Assembly: GCA_002309275.1 (NCBI GenBank) | Contig: DBXL01000230.1 | Location: 4,224 to 17,340 of the forward strand | Reading direction: 5' to 3' | Origin: Ruminococcaceae bacterium UBA1213 | Lineage (GTDB): Bacteria; Bacillota; Clostridia; Oscillospirales; Acutalibacteraceae | Length of the DNA stretch: 13,117 nt | Shown: one piece after another, positions 1 to 5,592 of the stretch | Layout: each line of letters starts with the position of its first letter | How positions within the stretch are numbered: the first letter of the stretch is position 1 | Notes under the pieces: model-generated | Database searches by the model: none | Seen by the model: only the letters and a program-made list of their open reading frames with translations | Told to the model about the DNA's origin: nothing | Position numbers and translations under genes: made by a program

Positions 1-1103
1 TTCAAATATTTCTTTGTTTCGTAAAATTCTTTCCATATTCCACCCAGCTTTTCAGACTTAAATTTCACTACCGTATTAAAATAGGCTTTCAGCTTTTCCA
101 AATCATCTTTTGTATCCTTGCAGACCGCATTATTTAAATTCTGCGTCAGCTCTGCAAGGCTTATTTTCTCTTCATAATACCATGCATTGGAAAGCGTCTG
201 ATAAAATACCGATACCGCCTCTGCCGTACTCATCACCGCTGACGGCTTATCTATTTTCATACCGCTTTCCGAAACGCCCTCTCTCAATTCATGGTACGTT
301 ATCGCCAAAAGCTCCGCTACATCTGTATCTATCGGCATTTCTATATGGTCGGCTATGGCACTCTGTTCCACTTCATTCAAAATGATCTGCTTTTCAAGCC
401 TTACATCTTTAACGGGATTCACCGTTTCAAAATTGAATCGCCTTTTCAATGCACTCGACATCTCATTGACACCTTTATCCCTGATATTCGCCGTGCCTAT
501 GATATTAAATCCCGACTTGGCAAATATCAAACCGTCTTCCTCCAATTCAGGCACATTCAAAACTTTATCACTCATTACAGAAATTAAGCTGTCCTGAATT
601 TCGGCAGGCGTTCTTGTAATTTCCTCAAATCTCGTAATAATGCCCTTTGTCATGCCCACATAAAGCGGTGACGGCACTAACGCCTCTTTTACAGGACCTT
701 TTGCCAATAAAAGTGCATAGTTCCAACTGTATTTTATCATATCTTCCGTTGTGCCTGCCGTTCCCTGCACGGTATTCGTACTTGTTCCGCTTATCGCTGC
801 CGAAAGCAGCTCTGACAGCATAGTTTTGGCTGTACCGGGCTCGCCTACCAGCATTAAGCCTCTGCTTCCGGCAAGCGTTATAATACATCTCTCTACAAGA
901 GAATCATTTCCAAAAAACTTCTTTTTGATATTCACAACTTTACCGTCATATTTTATTCCCTTGCTTGAACCGAGTATAAAAGTCCTGACAGCCTTCGGAG
1001 AAAGATACCAATTTTCAGGTTTTCTTCCTGTATCGTTTGCTTTCAGGGCTGCCAATTCCTCTGCATATCTCACTTCAACGGGCGGTTTGATAAAATTTTC
1101 CAT
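1..1103 (-). CDS. MoxR-like AAA+ ATPase, partial (3' end beyond left edge)
   Basis: An open frame runs from ATG at 1103 to the window edge without a stop (367 codons visible). A strong GGAGG lies 9 bases upstream of the ATG. The Walker A motif is GEPGTAKT at residues 87-94. The Walker-B-like segment is ITRFEE (about 176-181), where the usual MoxR Asp-Glu is Glu-Glu. Sensor 1 is GTAN with N206, and SSALKRRF (216-223) carries the arginine-finger-like motif. The N-terminus (PVEVRYAEELAALK) and the segment TVQGTAGTTEDMIKYSWNYA resemble, from memory, ATPases encoded beside VWA-domain, SWIM zinc-finger and DUF5682-type proteins. Such ATPases are thought to remodel partner proteins, probably as hexamers in the cytosol. 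The AAA+ identity is certain from motifs. The subfamily is recognised by sequence feel and needs the genes to the left for confirmation. It follows a 231-bp gap containing a promoter candidate and an inverted repeat. Confidence 0.9.
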   Translation of the reverse strand, partial: MENFIKPPVEVRYAEELAALKANDTGRKPENWYLSPKAVRTFILGSSKGIKYDGKVVNIKKKFFGNDSLVERCIITLAGSRGLMLVGEPGTAKTMLSELLSAAISGTSTNTVQGTAGTTEDMIKYSWNYALLLAKGPVKEALVPSPLYVGMTKGIITRFEEITRTPAEIQDSLISVMSDKVLNVPELEEDGLIFAKSGFNIIGTANIRDKGVNEMSSALKRRFNFETVNPVKDVRLEKQIILNEVEQSAIADHIEMPIDTDVAELLAITYHELREGVSESGMKIDKPSAVMSTAEAVSVFYQTLSNAWYYEEKISLAELTQNLNNAVCKDTKDDLEKLKAYFNTVVKFKSEKLGGIWKEFYETKKYL

Positions 1104-1128
1104 AATTCTTTACCTCCAAAATTTTTAT

Positions 1129-1241
1129 CAGAGTGGAGTGTGGAGAGTGGAGAGTGGAGAGTAGAATTACTGCACTCTTCAATTTATTTTCAAACTTCGT
1201 CAGCTCCACTCTTCACTCTCAACTCTCAACTCTCCACTCTG
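1129..1241. repeat. Imperfect inverted repeat built of 7-bp tandem units
   Basis: The left arm (about 1129-1166) consists of units of the type GTGGAGA. The right arm (about 1204-1241) holds the complementary type CTCTCAA/CTCTCCA. The reverse complement of the right arm matches the left arm over about 38 bases with six or so mismatches, and about 37 bases separate the arms. RNA from either strand could fold into a long stem-loop. It has no coding content. The heptad composition and arm symmetry suggest a dispersed intergenic repeat or a small non-autonomous element, but no target-site duplication is obvious. Confidence 0.8.
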
Positions 1242-1255
1242 CCTTTCAGTATTCT

Positions 1256-1285
1256 ATCATATCAAATGGCAATTTTTTTGTACAA
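1256..1285 (-). promoter_or_regulatory. Candidate sigma-A promoter for the MoxR-like ATPase gene
   Basis: Reading the minus strand there is a TTGTAC -35 (1280-1285), an 18-bp spacer, and a TATGAT -10 (1256-1261) preceded by TGA, which makes an extended -10. Transcription would start near 1249. This gives a leader of about 146 nt that contains the whole 1129-1241 inverted repeat. Confidence 0.45.
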
Positions 1286-1289
1286 CAAA

Positions 1290-1320
1290 TGCCCCCTCAT
1301 GCTTTTTTCACAAGGGGGCA
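1290..1320 (-). terminator. GC-rich hairpin after hpf, possible bidirectional terminator
   Basis: An 8-bp stem (1290-1297 TGCCCCCT with 1313-1320 AGGGGGCA) encloses a 15-nt loop and begins 15 bp after the hpf stop codon. In the direction of hpf the following tract (TTTGTTGTAC) is only moderately U-rich. On the plus strand the stem is followed by eight T (1323-1330), which would block antisense transcription into hpf. Confidence 0.6.
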
Positions 1321-1334
1321 AATTTTTTTTAGAC

Positions 1335-1868
1335 TCAATACTCAGGCTCTAAAAGTCCGTATGTATTGTCTTTACGCTTATACACTACACAAAGCTGATT
1401 GTTCGCACTGTTCAGGAACATGAAAAACTCATGACCTATCATATTCATCTGGAGAATCGCTTCCTCTACGCTGAGCGGTTTTACAACAAAGTTCTTTGTC
1501 TTGACAACGCTGTAACTTTCTTCGGGAAGTGCCTCTGTATCAGGTTCTTCTGCAAAATACTGTTCAATGGAATCTGCTCTGAGTTTTTTGCTGAGTTTGG
1601 TTTTATTTTTTCTAATCTGACCGCCGAGTATATCAACAACTGCATCAAGTGCATCATTCATTTCGGGTGCAGTGCTTTCTGCACGGTATGTCATGCCATT
1701 GTCATAAATCGTTACTTCCACTGTCTGACGGTTCTTTTCAAGAGTTACTTTTACATTTGCTTCCGCATCTTCAGAGTAGATTTTTTCAAACTTGCCGAGT
1801 TTCTTGTAAACACGCTCTTTGAAATTATCTCTGAGATTAACTTTTCTGCCTACGATATTGTATTTCAT
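1335..1868 (-). CDS. hpf: Long-form ribosome hibernation promoting factor
   Basis: A 177-residue protein that binds the 30S subunit and pairs ribosomes into inactive 100S dimers in stationary phase. The N-terminal sigma-54-modulation/S30AE domain spans about residues 1-100 (MKYNIVGRKVNLRDNFKERV at the start, then a basic helix IRKNKTKLSKKLR). After an acidic linker (about 101-122) comes the C-terminal dimerisation domain (about 126-177, with KPLSVEEAILQMNMIGHEFF and the closing YGLLEPEY). The length fits the long family of Firmicutes (about 175-190 residues). The ATG at 1868 is chosen because AAGGAGG lies just upstream, and an in-frame extension to 1985 runs through the promoter. It is a single-gene transcript with its own promoter and a following hairpin. 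It is not related to the amidohydrolase upstream. Confidence 0.95.
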   Translation of the reverse strand: MKYNIVGRKVNLRDNFKERVYKKLGKFEKIYSEDAEANVKVTLEKNRQTVEVTIYDNGMTYRAESTAPEMNDALDAVVDILGGQIRKNKTKLSKKLRADSIEQYFAEEPDTEALPEESYSVVKTKNFVVKPLSVEEAILQMNMIGHEFFMFLNSANNQLCVVYKRKDNTYGLLEPEY

Positions 1869-1901
1869 AAAATAAGCCTCCTTATATATTAGGTCAAGCT
1901 C

Positions 1902-1930
1902 ATTATAACATATTAACCAAAAAAATGGAA
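1902..1930 (-). promoter_or_regulatory. Extended -10 sigma-A promoter for hpf
   Basis: The minus strand has a perfect TATAAT (1902-1907) with an upstream TGT, i.e. an extended -10. A poor -35 (TTCCAT, 1925-1930) sits 17 bp upstream. A/T-rich tracts further upstream (1921-1970) could act as an UP element. The -10 is 34 bp from the start codon. No sigma-H or sigma-B type consensus was seen, although hpf is under stress sigma factors in Bacillus. Confidence 0.6.
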
Positions 1931-2030
1931 TACTTTTTGAAAAAATTATTAAAAAATTTTCTTTTCCAAATTTAGACATTATCACAAATCAATCGACAGC
2001 CGAAAGCAGTTTTTTACAGGCACATTATTT

Positions 2031-3206
2031 TCATTTAATATCTATGATTTTGCCGTTTATAATGACCGTTTCGGGCTTATTCATTATATTCAGCGGACTG
2101 CCACGGTATAAAACAATATCTGCATCTTTTCCGACTTCAAGAGAGCCTACCCTGTCAGATATACCGCATATTTCAGCAGCGGTCGAAGTGATTGCCCTCA
2201 ATGCACTTGTTTTGTCCATGCCCTCTCTCACCGCAACCGCTGCACACAATGTCAGATACTGTACAGGTGTTTCGGGGTGGTCTGTAATAATCGCCGTCTT
2301 TATGCCGTTTTTGGAAACTATTCCCGTTGATTTCGGGGTTAAATTTAAAAGTTCAGGCTTGCTTCTGTCTGTCAGAATCGGTCCCGAAAGTATGCCCAGC
2401 ATATTTTCCTCTGCAAGCTCGTCACATATCAGATATGCGTCTGTTGCGTGTACAAGAATATAATCAATGTCAAATTCACGGCTTATTCTGACAGCTGTAA
2501 AAATATCGTCTGCACGGTGGACATGAAAATGTGCCGGTATCTGCTTTTCAAAAAGCGGAATCAACGATTCATATTTAGCGTCATATTCGGGACAGTCATA
2601 ATTTTCCTTGTCACTTTCATAGTTTTTCTTCTCAAGATGATATTTTTTAGCTTTTTTGAGAGTTTCCCTGATGAGTGCCGCTGTTGCCATGCGTGTTATA
2701 GGGGATTGGTCTTTGTCACTGAAAGTCACTTTCGGATTCTCGCCCAGTGCAAATTTCATTCCTACAGGAGATTTTATTATCATTTTATCAATTCTTTTTC
2801 CACTGGTCTTGATGGCGGCAAGCTGTCCCGAAATGGCATTGGCACTTCCCGGACCTGTTATCACCGTTGTAATGCCTGCATTCCTTGCTTCTTCAAAATA
2901 CCGGTCAAGAGGATTTATGGCATCTATCGCCCTCAGATGCGGCATGATTGGCTCACTGTCCTCATTGCCGTCATCTCCCTCAAAGCCCGTTGAATCTCCG
3001 TACATTCCCAAATGGGTATGGGCATCTATCAAGCCCGGATACGCTTTCATCCCCTCTGCATTGATGGTTTCCTCTTTCGTGAAACGGCTGAAAAACGACA
3101 TCTCACCTATTTTCGTTATCTTGCCGCCGTCTGTCTGGATATATCCTCTTTCTATGACCGTGTTTTCTCTGTCCATTGTATGTATCTCAATATTCTTGAT
3201 TACCAT
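2031..3206 (-). CDS. Amidohydrolase family protein (imidazolonepropionase/prolidase-like)
   Basis: A 391-residue metal-dependent hydrolase of the amidohydrolase superfamily. Visible motifs are the HxH metal site DAHTH (H63, H65) after PGLI, a PVGMKFALGENPK segment (about 148-159) whose Lys151 may be the bridging carboxylated lysine, H228/H230 in HFHVH, H253 in LVHATD, and D309 in ITDHPE. The C-terminal composite-sandwich return (VGSLEVGKDADIVLYRG) is typical. This pattern matches the COG1228 branch, which includes imidazolonepropionases and Xaa-Arg dipeptidases. The substrate cannot be told, and no hut genes are nearby. ATG at 3206 is preferred for its GGAGG 8 bases upstream; an upstream in-frame ATG at 3224 lacks one. 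No signal peptide is seen, so the protein is cytosolic. A terminator hairpin sits only 21 bp before the start. Confidence 0.88.
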   Translation of the reverse strand: MVIKNIEIHTMDRENTVIERGYIQTDGGKITKIGEMSFFSRFTKEETINAEGMKAYPGLIDAHTHLGMYGDSTGFEGDDGNEDSEPIMPHLRAIDAINPLDRYFEEARNAGITTVITGPGSANAISGQLAAIKTSGKRIDKMIIKSPVGMKFALGENPKVTFSDKDQSPITRMATAALIRETLKKAKKYHLEKKNYESDKENYDCPEYDAKYESLIPLFEKQIPAHFHVHRADDIFTAVRISREFDIDYILVHATDAYLICDELAEENMLGILSGPILTDRSKPELLNLTPKSTGIVSKNGIKTAIITDHPETPVQYLTLCAAVAVREGMDKTSALRAITSTAAEICGISDRVGSLEVGKDADIVLYRGSPLNIMNKPETVIINGKIIDIK

Positions 3207-3227
3207 TTTATTCCTCCAAATCAAAAC

Positions 3228-3256
3228 GGAGAGCCGATTTTTGATACAGGCTCTCC
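3228..3256 (-). terminator. Intrinsic terminator between the S1-domain gene and the amidohydrolase
   Basis: A perfect 8-bp stem (GGAGAGCC 3228-3235 with GGCTCTCC 3249-3256) and 13-nt loop, followed on the minus strand by GTTTTGATTT. It lies 7 bp past the yabR stop and directly before the amidohydrolase ribosome binding site. Confidence 0.7.
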
Positions 3257-3263
3257 TTTATAT

Positions 3264-3755
3264 TCACTGTTTCGATGGGTTGTTATTGCGTCTGGTATAG
3301 CCGCTTCCTCGTCTGTTTTCGTTTGTTCGCTTCAGATTGGATATTTTTTCTTCACTGCTCTGCTTGAACTTTGACATCATATCTTCAAAATCTGTCGGTT
3401 CACTGCGTTTGGGCTGCCATTCATAGCTTGTATTCGGCTTTGATGAACGATACGGCGGTTGACTGCTGCGGTTCTGCTGACGGTTATTATTATTCTGAGA
3501 TTTACCGCCGTTCTCACTCGCTGACATCGCCTTTTTAATTGAAAGGCTGATTTTTCCGCCCTCGCCTACGCTCAGTACCTTTACTTTTACTGTCTGTCCC
3601 TCTTTCAGATAGTCGTTTATATCATTTACAAACGTGGGAGCTACTTCGGAAATATGTACCATTCCCGTTTTTCCGTCCTCAAGGTCAACGAATGCACCAA
3701 ATTTTGTAATGCCCGTCACCTTTCCTTCCAATACCATTCCTGCTTCAAGATCCAT
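3264..3755 (-). CDS. yabR: S1-domain RNA-binding protein, YabR type
   Basis: A 163-residue protein. Residues 5-75 form an S1 OB-fold (GMVLEGKVTGITKFGAFVDL, GMVHISEVAP, KVKVLSVGEGGKISLSIKKA), the same fold that contacts RNA in polynucleotide phosphorylase and S1. Residues 80-120 are Gln/Asn/Ser-rich and likely disordered. Residues about 121-150 (TDFEDMMSKFKQSSEEKISNLKR) resemble the conserved helical tail of Bacillus YabR, and the end is Arg/Asn-rich. It is about 35 residues longer than Bacillus YabR, owing to the low-complexity linker. It follows the divIC-like gene with a 20-bp gap. The GAGGAG is 14 bases from the ATG, which is rather far. It likely shares the promoter at 4181-4210. Confidence 0.9.
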   Translation of the reverse strand: MDLEAGMVLEGKVTGITKFGAFVDLEDGKTGMVHISEVAPTFVNDINDYLKEGQTVKVKVLSVGEGGKISLSIKKAMSASENGGKSQNNNNRQQNRSSQPPYRSSKPNTSYEWQPKRSEPTDFEDMMSKFKQSSEEKISNLKRTNENRRGSGYTRRNNNPSKQ

Positions 3756-3775
3756 ACTTTCTAAAAATTCTCCTC

Positions 3776-4129
3776 TCAGTTACCGGCAATGTTTATAAAT
3801 ACAACTTCACCGTCTTTTGTAAAGCCATACATTCTCGCCCTTTTTTCAATATAATCGCTGTATTTATCAAATTCTTCCTTTTCAACAGCCTCTGCAACGT
3901 CTTTCAGTTCTTCATTCTTGATTTCCTGCAAATTGATTTGTTCCTGAAGTTCCTCAAGCTGTTTCTGGGATTCGTAGATCTTCACATTCTGGTCAACTAT
4001 CATGACCGCTATTGCTATCACAAACGCTATTGCTCCTATACAAAGAATCCAGTTGGTTCTTTTTTTAGGACGTTCTTTTTTTGTCTGTGCGTCTGCCGTT
4101 TTAGGTGCCTGAACTTTTTTTTTCGGCAT
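3776..4129 (-). CDS. divIC: Septum formation initiator, DivIC/FtsB-like
   Basis: A 117-residue bitopic membrane protein. It has a very basic cytoplasmic N-terminus (1-25, many Lys), one membrane segment (about 27-45, WILCIGAIAFVIAIAVMIV), a coiled coil (about 49-85, QKQLEELQEQINLQEIKNEELK), and a compact end (YIEKRARMYGFTKDGEVVFINIAGN) of the FtsB/DivIC type. These proteins pair with FtsL and the FtsQ/DivIB protein to activate septal wall synthesis. ATG at 4129 is taken because AAAGGAG lies 8 bases upstream; an in-frame TTG at 4135 is unlikely. The place after yabQ and before an S1 gene is the Bacillus divIC place. Its own promoter overlaps the end of yabQ. Confidence 0.9.
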   Translation of the reverse strand: MPKKKVQAPKTADAQTKKERPKKRTNWILCIGAIAFVIAIAVMIVDQNVKIYESQKQLEELQEQINLQEIKNEELKDVAEAVEKEEFDKYSDYIEKRARMYGFTKDGEVVFINIAGN

Positions 4130-4180
4130 AAGCAATCTCCTTTCCCATAGCTGTTAAAATTTCCAATACTGGACATTACT

Positions 4181-4210
4181 ATTATACTACAATTAGTTAT
4201 CATTTTTCAA
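4181..4210 (-). promoter_or_regulatory. Sigma-A promoter for divIC-yabR
   Basis: The minus strand has TTGAAA (4205-4210), an 18-bp spacer and a perfect TATAAT (4181-4186). It overlaps the last codons of yabQ and lies 52 bp before the divIC start. It would give vegetative expression of divIC independent of the sporulation genes yabPQ. Confidence 0.7.
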
Positions 4211-4630
4211 GATATTTTCGGCTACTTTTTTATTTTTTTTACGCTTTGCAACATTTTTTGTGAATTCCCCACAAACATACTCCCTAAAAAATCCCTTTAT
4301 TTTTCCACTGCACAGCAAAATAAAATTCAGAATACTTTTTACAATTTTTTTAAGCAGTCTTCCCAGCGTAAAATATATCACTGCAAATACTGTTATCTGT
4401 GCCGCCAGAACATACCATCTTATATATCCCTGTGTGCAGGCTATCGCAAAAAAAAGATTCAGTCCGCATACTATCAATGTAAACAGCATATCTTCTGCAA
4501 ACAGTATGATTTTATTCGGCGGTGAAATTTCCCTCATCACTTCCATTAATAGATATATCCCTGTGACGATTCCGCCGAGTACCAGTGAACATAAAAATGT
4601 AATTGTCTGACTGTAAAGCGTGACCTCCAA
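4193..4630 (-). CDS. yabQ: Sporulation membrane protein YabQ
   Basis: About 145 residues with several hydrophobic segments: LYSQTITFLCSLVLGGIVTGIYLL near the N-terminus, a middle pair (about IILFAEDMLFTLIVCGLNLFF and YVLAAQITVFAVIYFTLGRLL), and a strongly basic Lys/Arg/Asn tail. YabQ is a mother-cell membrane protein needed for spore cortex formation. Identity rests on the topology, the S-Q near the start, and the position between yabP and divIC. The start is uncertain. The frame is open back to an ATG at 4693 that overlaps yabP by 53 bp and lacks a ribosome site. The family length points to a start near 4630, where only TTG is available, with a weak AGGG upstream. A GGAGG at 4623-4627 falls just inside this start. 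Confidence 0.8.
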   Translation of the reverse strand: MEVTLYSQTITFLCSLVLGGIVTGIYLLMEVMREISPPNKIILFAEDMLFTLIVCGLNLFFAIACTQGYIRWYVLAAQITVFAVIYFTLGRLLKKIVKSILNFILLCSGKIKGFFREYVCGEFTKNVAKRKKNKKVAENILKNDN

Positions 4631-4640
4631 AATATCAACC

Positions 4641-4919
4641 CTATCTGAACAATCTTGAGAAAAATCCGCCTTCCGTCTGCCTGTTCTCCGCATACACCAG
4701 AGAATATATATTTCCGTCCAGATTCAGTTCCCCTGTTTCAAGGCTGAATTTATTGATATGCAGACTGCTTCCCTTTACAGTCAGTTCACCCAACTCCGTT
4801 TCAAGTACCACTGTTTCTTCATCAAATCCCGATACATCCGCCACTCCCGACAGCGAAAGCTGTTTTCTGTCCTCCAATATCACACTATGCCTTTTCCGCA
4901 CGGTATTCTTTTCTTCCAT
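4641..4919 (-). CDS. yabP: Sporulation protein YabP
   Basis: A 92-residue soluble protein of the YabP/YqfC family: HSVILEDRKQLSLSGVADVSGFDEETVVLETELGELTVKG then LHINKFSLETGELNLDGNI, a beta-rich repeat typical of the family, and no membrane segment. YabP is made in the mother cell and is required for the spore cortex. Start ATG at 4919 has AAGGAG 10 bases upstream; an in-frame GTG at 4973 adds an odd basic stretch and no ribosome site. It ends 10 bp before the proposed yabQ start, so the pair is likely coupled. A sigma-E-like element lies 36 bp upstream. Confidence 0.9.
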   Translation of the reverse strand: MEEKNTVRKRHSVILEDRKQLSLSGVADVSGFDEETVVLETELGELTVKGSSLHINKFSLETGELNLDGNIYSLVYAENRQTEGGFFSRLFR

Positions 4920-4954
4920 CTTCGGACAACTCCTTTTTCTGTGCTTTATACCAA

Positions 4955-4983
4955 TTCTTATGCCGTCCCGCACGGATATATGA
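4955..4983 (-). promoter_or_regulatory. Possible sigma-E promoter for yabPQ
   Basis: The minus strand has TCATATA (4977-4983), which fits the sigma-E -35 pattern well, then 14 bp and CATAAGAA (4955-4962), which matches only the CATA half of the -10. The position just before yabP fits the known sigma-E control of yabPQ in Bacillus. The call rests on context as much as on sequence. Confidence 0.35.
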
Positions 4984-4987
4984 CTTT

Positions 4988-5230
4988 TCAGGGGATTATT
5001 TTATACATCAGTCCTGCTTCATCTTTTTTGGCATACTCATTGATACTCACAATTTCCGCCTTGACAGGATGTGCACCCATAGCAATTTCTATTACATCGC
5101 CCACTTTTACTTCATATGATGCCCTTGCAATTTTACCGTTTATCAGCACTCTGCCTGCATCACACGCTTCATTGGCGACAGTCCTTCTTTTTATGATTCT
5201 TGATACCTTTAAATATTTATCCAATCTCAT
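4988..5230 (-). CDS. rqcP: S4-domain ribosome quality control protein RqcP (YabO)
   Basis: An 80-residue S4 RNA-binding domain: MRLDKYLKVSRIIKRRTVANEACDAGRVLINGK, then the typical VKVGDVIEI strand. RqcP binds stalled 50S subunits between the peptidyl-tRNA and 23S helix 69 and helps RqcH add alanine tails. HslR-type heat-shock proteins have the same fold, but the size and neighbours (mazG side, yabP) indicate YabO/RqcP. ATG at 5230 has AAGGAGG 8 bases upstream. That ribosome site directly follows the T-run of the hup terminator, so translation signals and terminator abut. Confidence 0.93.
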   Translation of the reverse strand: MRLDKYLKVSRIIKRRTVANEACDAGRVLINGKIARASYEVKVGDVIEIAMGAHPVKAEIVSINEYAKKDEAGLMYKIIP

Positions 5231-5251
5231 ATATATATCCTCCTTAAAAAA

Positions 5252-5282
5252 GGAAGCCGACCTGTCCTGCAAGCCGGCTTCC
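5252..5282 (-). terminator. Intrinsic terminator after hup, abutting the rqcP ribosome site
   Basis: GGAAGCCG (5252-5259) pairs with CGGCTTCC (5275-5282), with a 15-nt loop. On the minus strand the stem is followed by six T that run straight into AAGGAGG of rqcP. It lies within 7 bp of the hup stop. It would separate abundant hup mRNA from lower rqcP readthrough. Confidence 0.8.
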
Positions 5283-5289
5283 CATTCAA

Positions 5290-5568
5290 TCACTTTTCTG
5301 CAACAGTATTTTTAAATACCTTGCCTGCCTTGAATACAGGAACTTTTGAGGCAGGTATTGTCATAGGCTCTTTTGTCTGGGGATTGCTTCCGATTCTTTC
5401 TTTTCTCTCGTGACGCTCGAATGCACCAAAGCCTACTATACGTACTTCTTCACCGTCTGCAACTTTTTCCATGATAGTGTCAAATACGACTGTTACTGCT
5501 TTTTCTGCTTCTTTTTTAGTGATGTCTGCTTTTTCTGCAACCACTGCAATAAGATCTGTTCTGTTCAT
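5290..5568 (-). CDS. hup: HU-family DNA-binding protein
   Basis: A 92-residue nucleoid protein. It has the usual helical dimerisation body (1-40, MNRTDLIAVVAEKADITKKE), the beta-arm signature GFGAFERHERKERIGSNPQT (47-66) with the DNA-intercalating proline P63, and the final IPASKVPVFKAGKVFKNTV. The length is normal (90-99). ATG at 5568 has GGAGG 8 bases upstream; the earlier in-frame ATG at 5583 would lack one. It lies 24 bp after mazG inside the yabN-yabO interval, where Bacillus has no HU gene. HU bends DNA non-specifically, and IHF-type specificity is not indicated. Confidence 0.96.
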   Translation of the reverse strand: MNRTDLIAVVAEKADITKKEAEKAVTVVFDTIMEKVADGEEVRIVGFGAFERHERKERIGSNPQTKEPMTIPASKVPVFKAGKVFKNTVAEK

Positions 5569-5592
5569 TTCATGAACCTCCATTAAAATTTT

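Noticed and set aside
797..811. Hairpin GCTGC-CGAAA-GCAGC as a regulatory element
   Set aside because: It lies in coding sequence for Leu-Ser-Ala-Ala with no T-run, and is explained by codon choice.
625..888. Minus-strand frame of 87 codons
   Set aside because: It lies inside the MoxR-like ATPase gene in another frame, while the ATPase frame shows Walker A and sensor motifs; it is a shadow.
751..1164. Plus-strand frame of 137 codons over the ATPase start and the repeat
   Set aside because: It is the antisense of a well-supported gene, has no ribosome site or family resemblance, and runs through the inverted repeat.
1129..1241. CRISPR array or tRNA-like structure in the heptad repeat
   Set aside because: Units are 7 bp without spacers and the arms are inverted, so it is not CRISPR; no cloverleaf is visible.
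1869..1985. N-terminal extension of hpf to 1985
   Set aside because: The extension translates the promoter region, and AAGGAGG sits before the internal ATG at 1868, which starts the family pattern.
2448..3300. Long plus-strand frames (181 and 214 codons) opposite the amidohydrolase
   Set aside because: They are antisense shadows of a gene with complete metal-site motifs; the hydrophobic look comes from the complement of the coding strand.
4133..4135. TTG start for the DivIC-like gene
   Set aside because: The ATG two codons later is better spaced from AAAGGAG.
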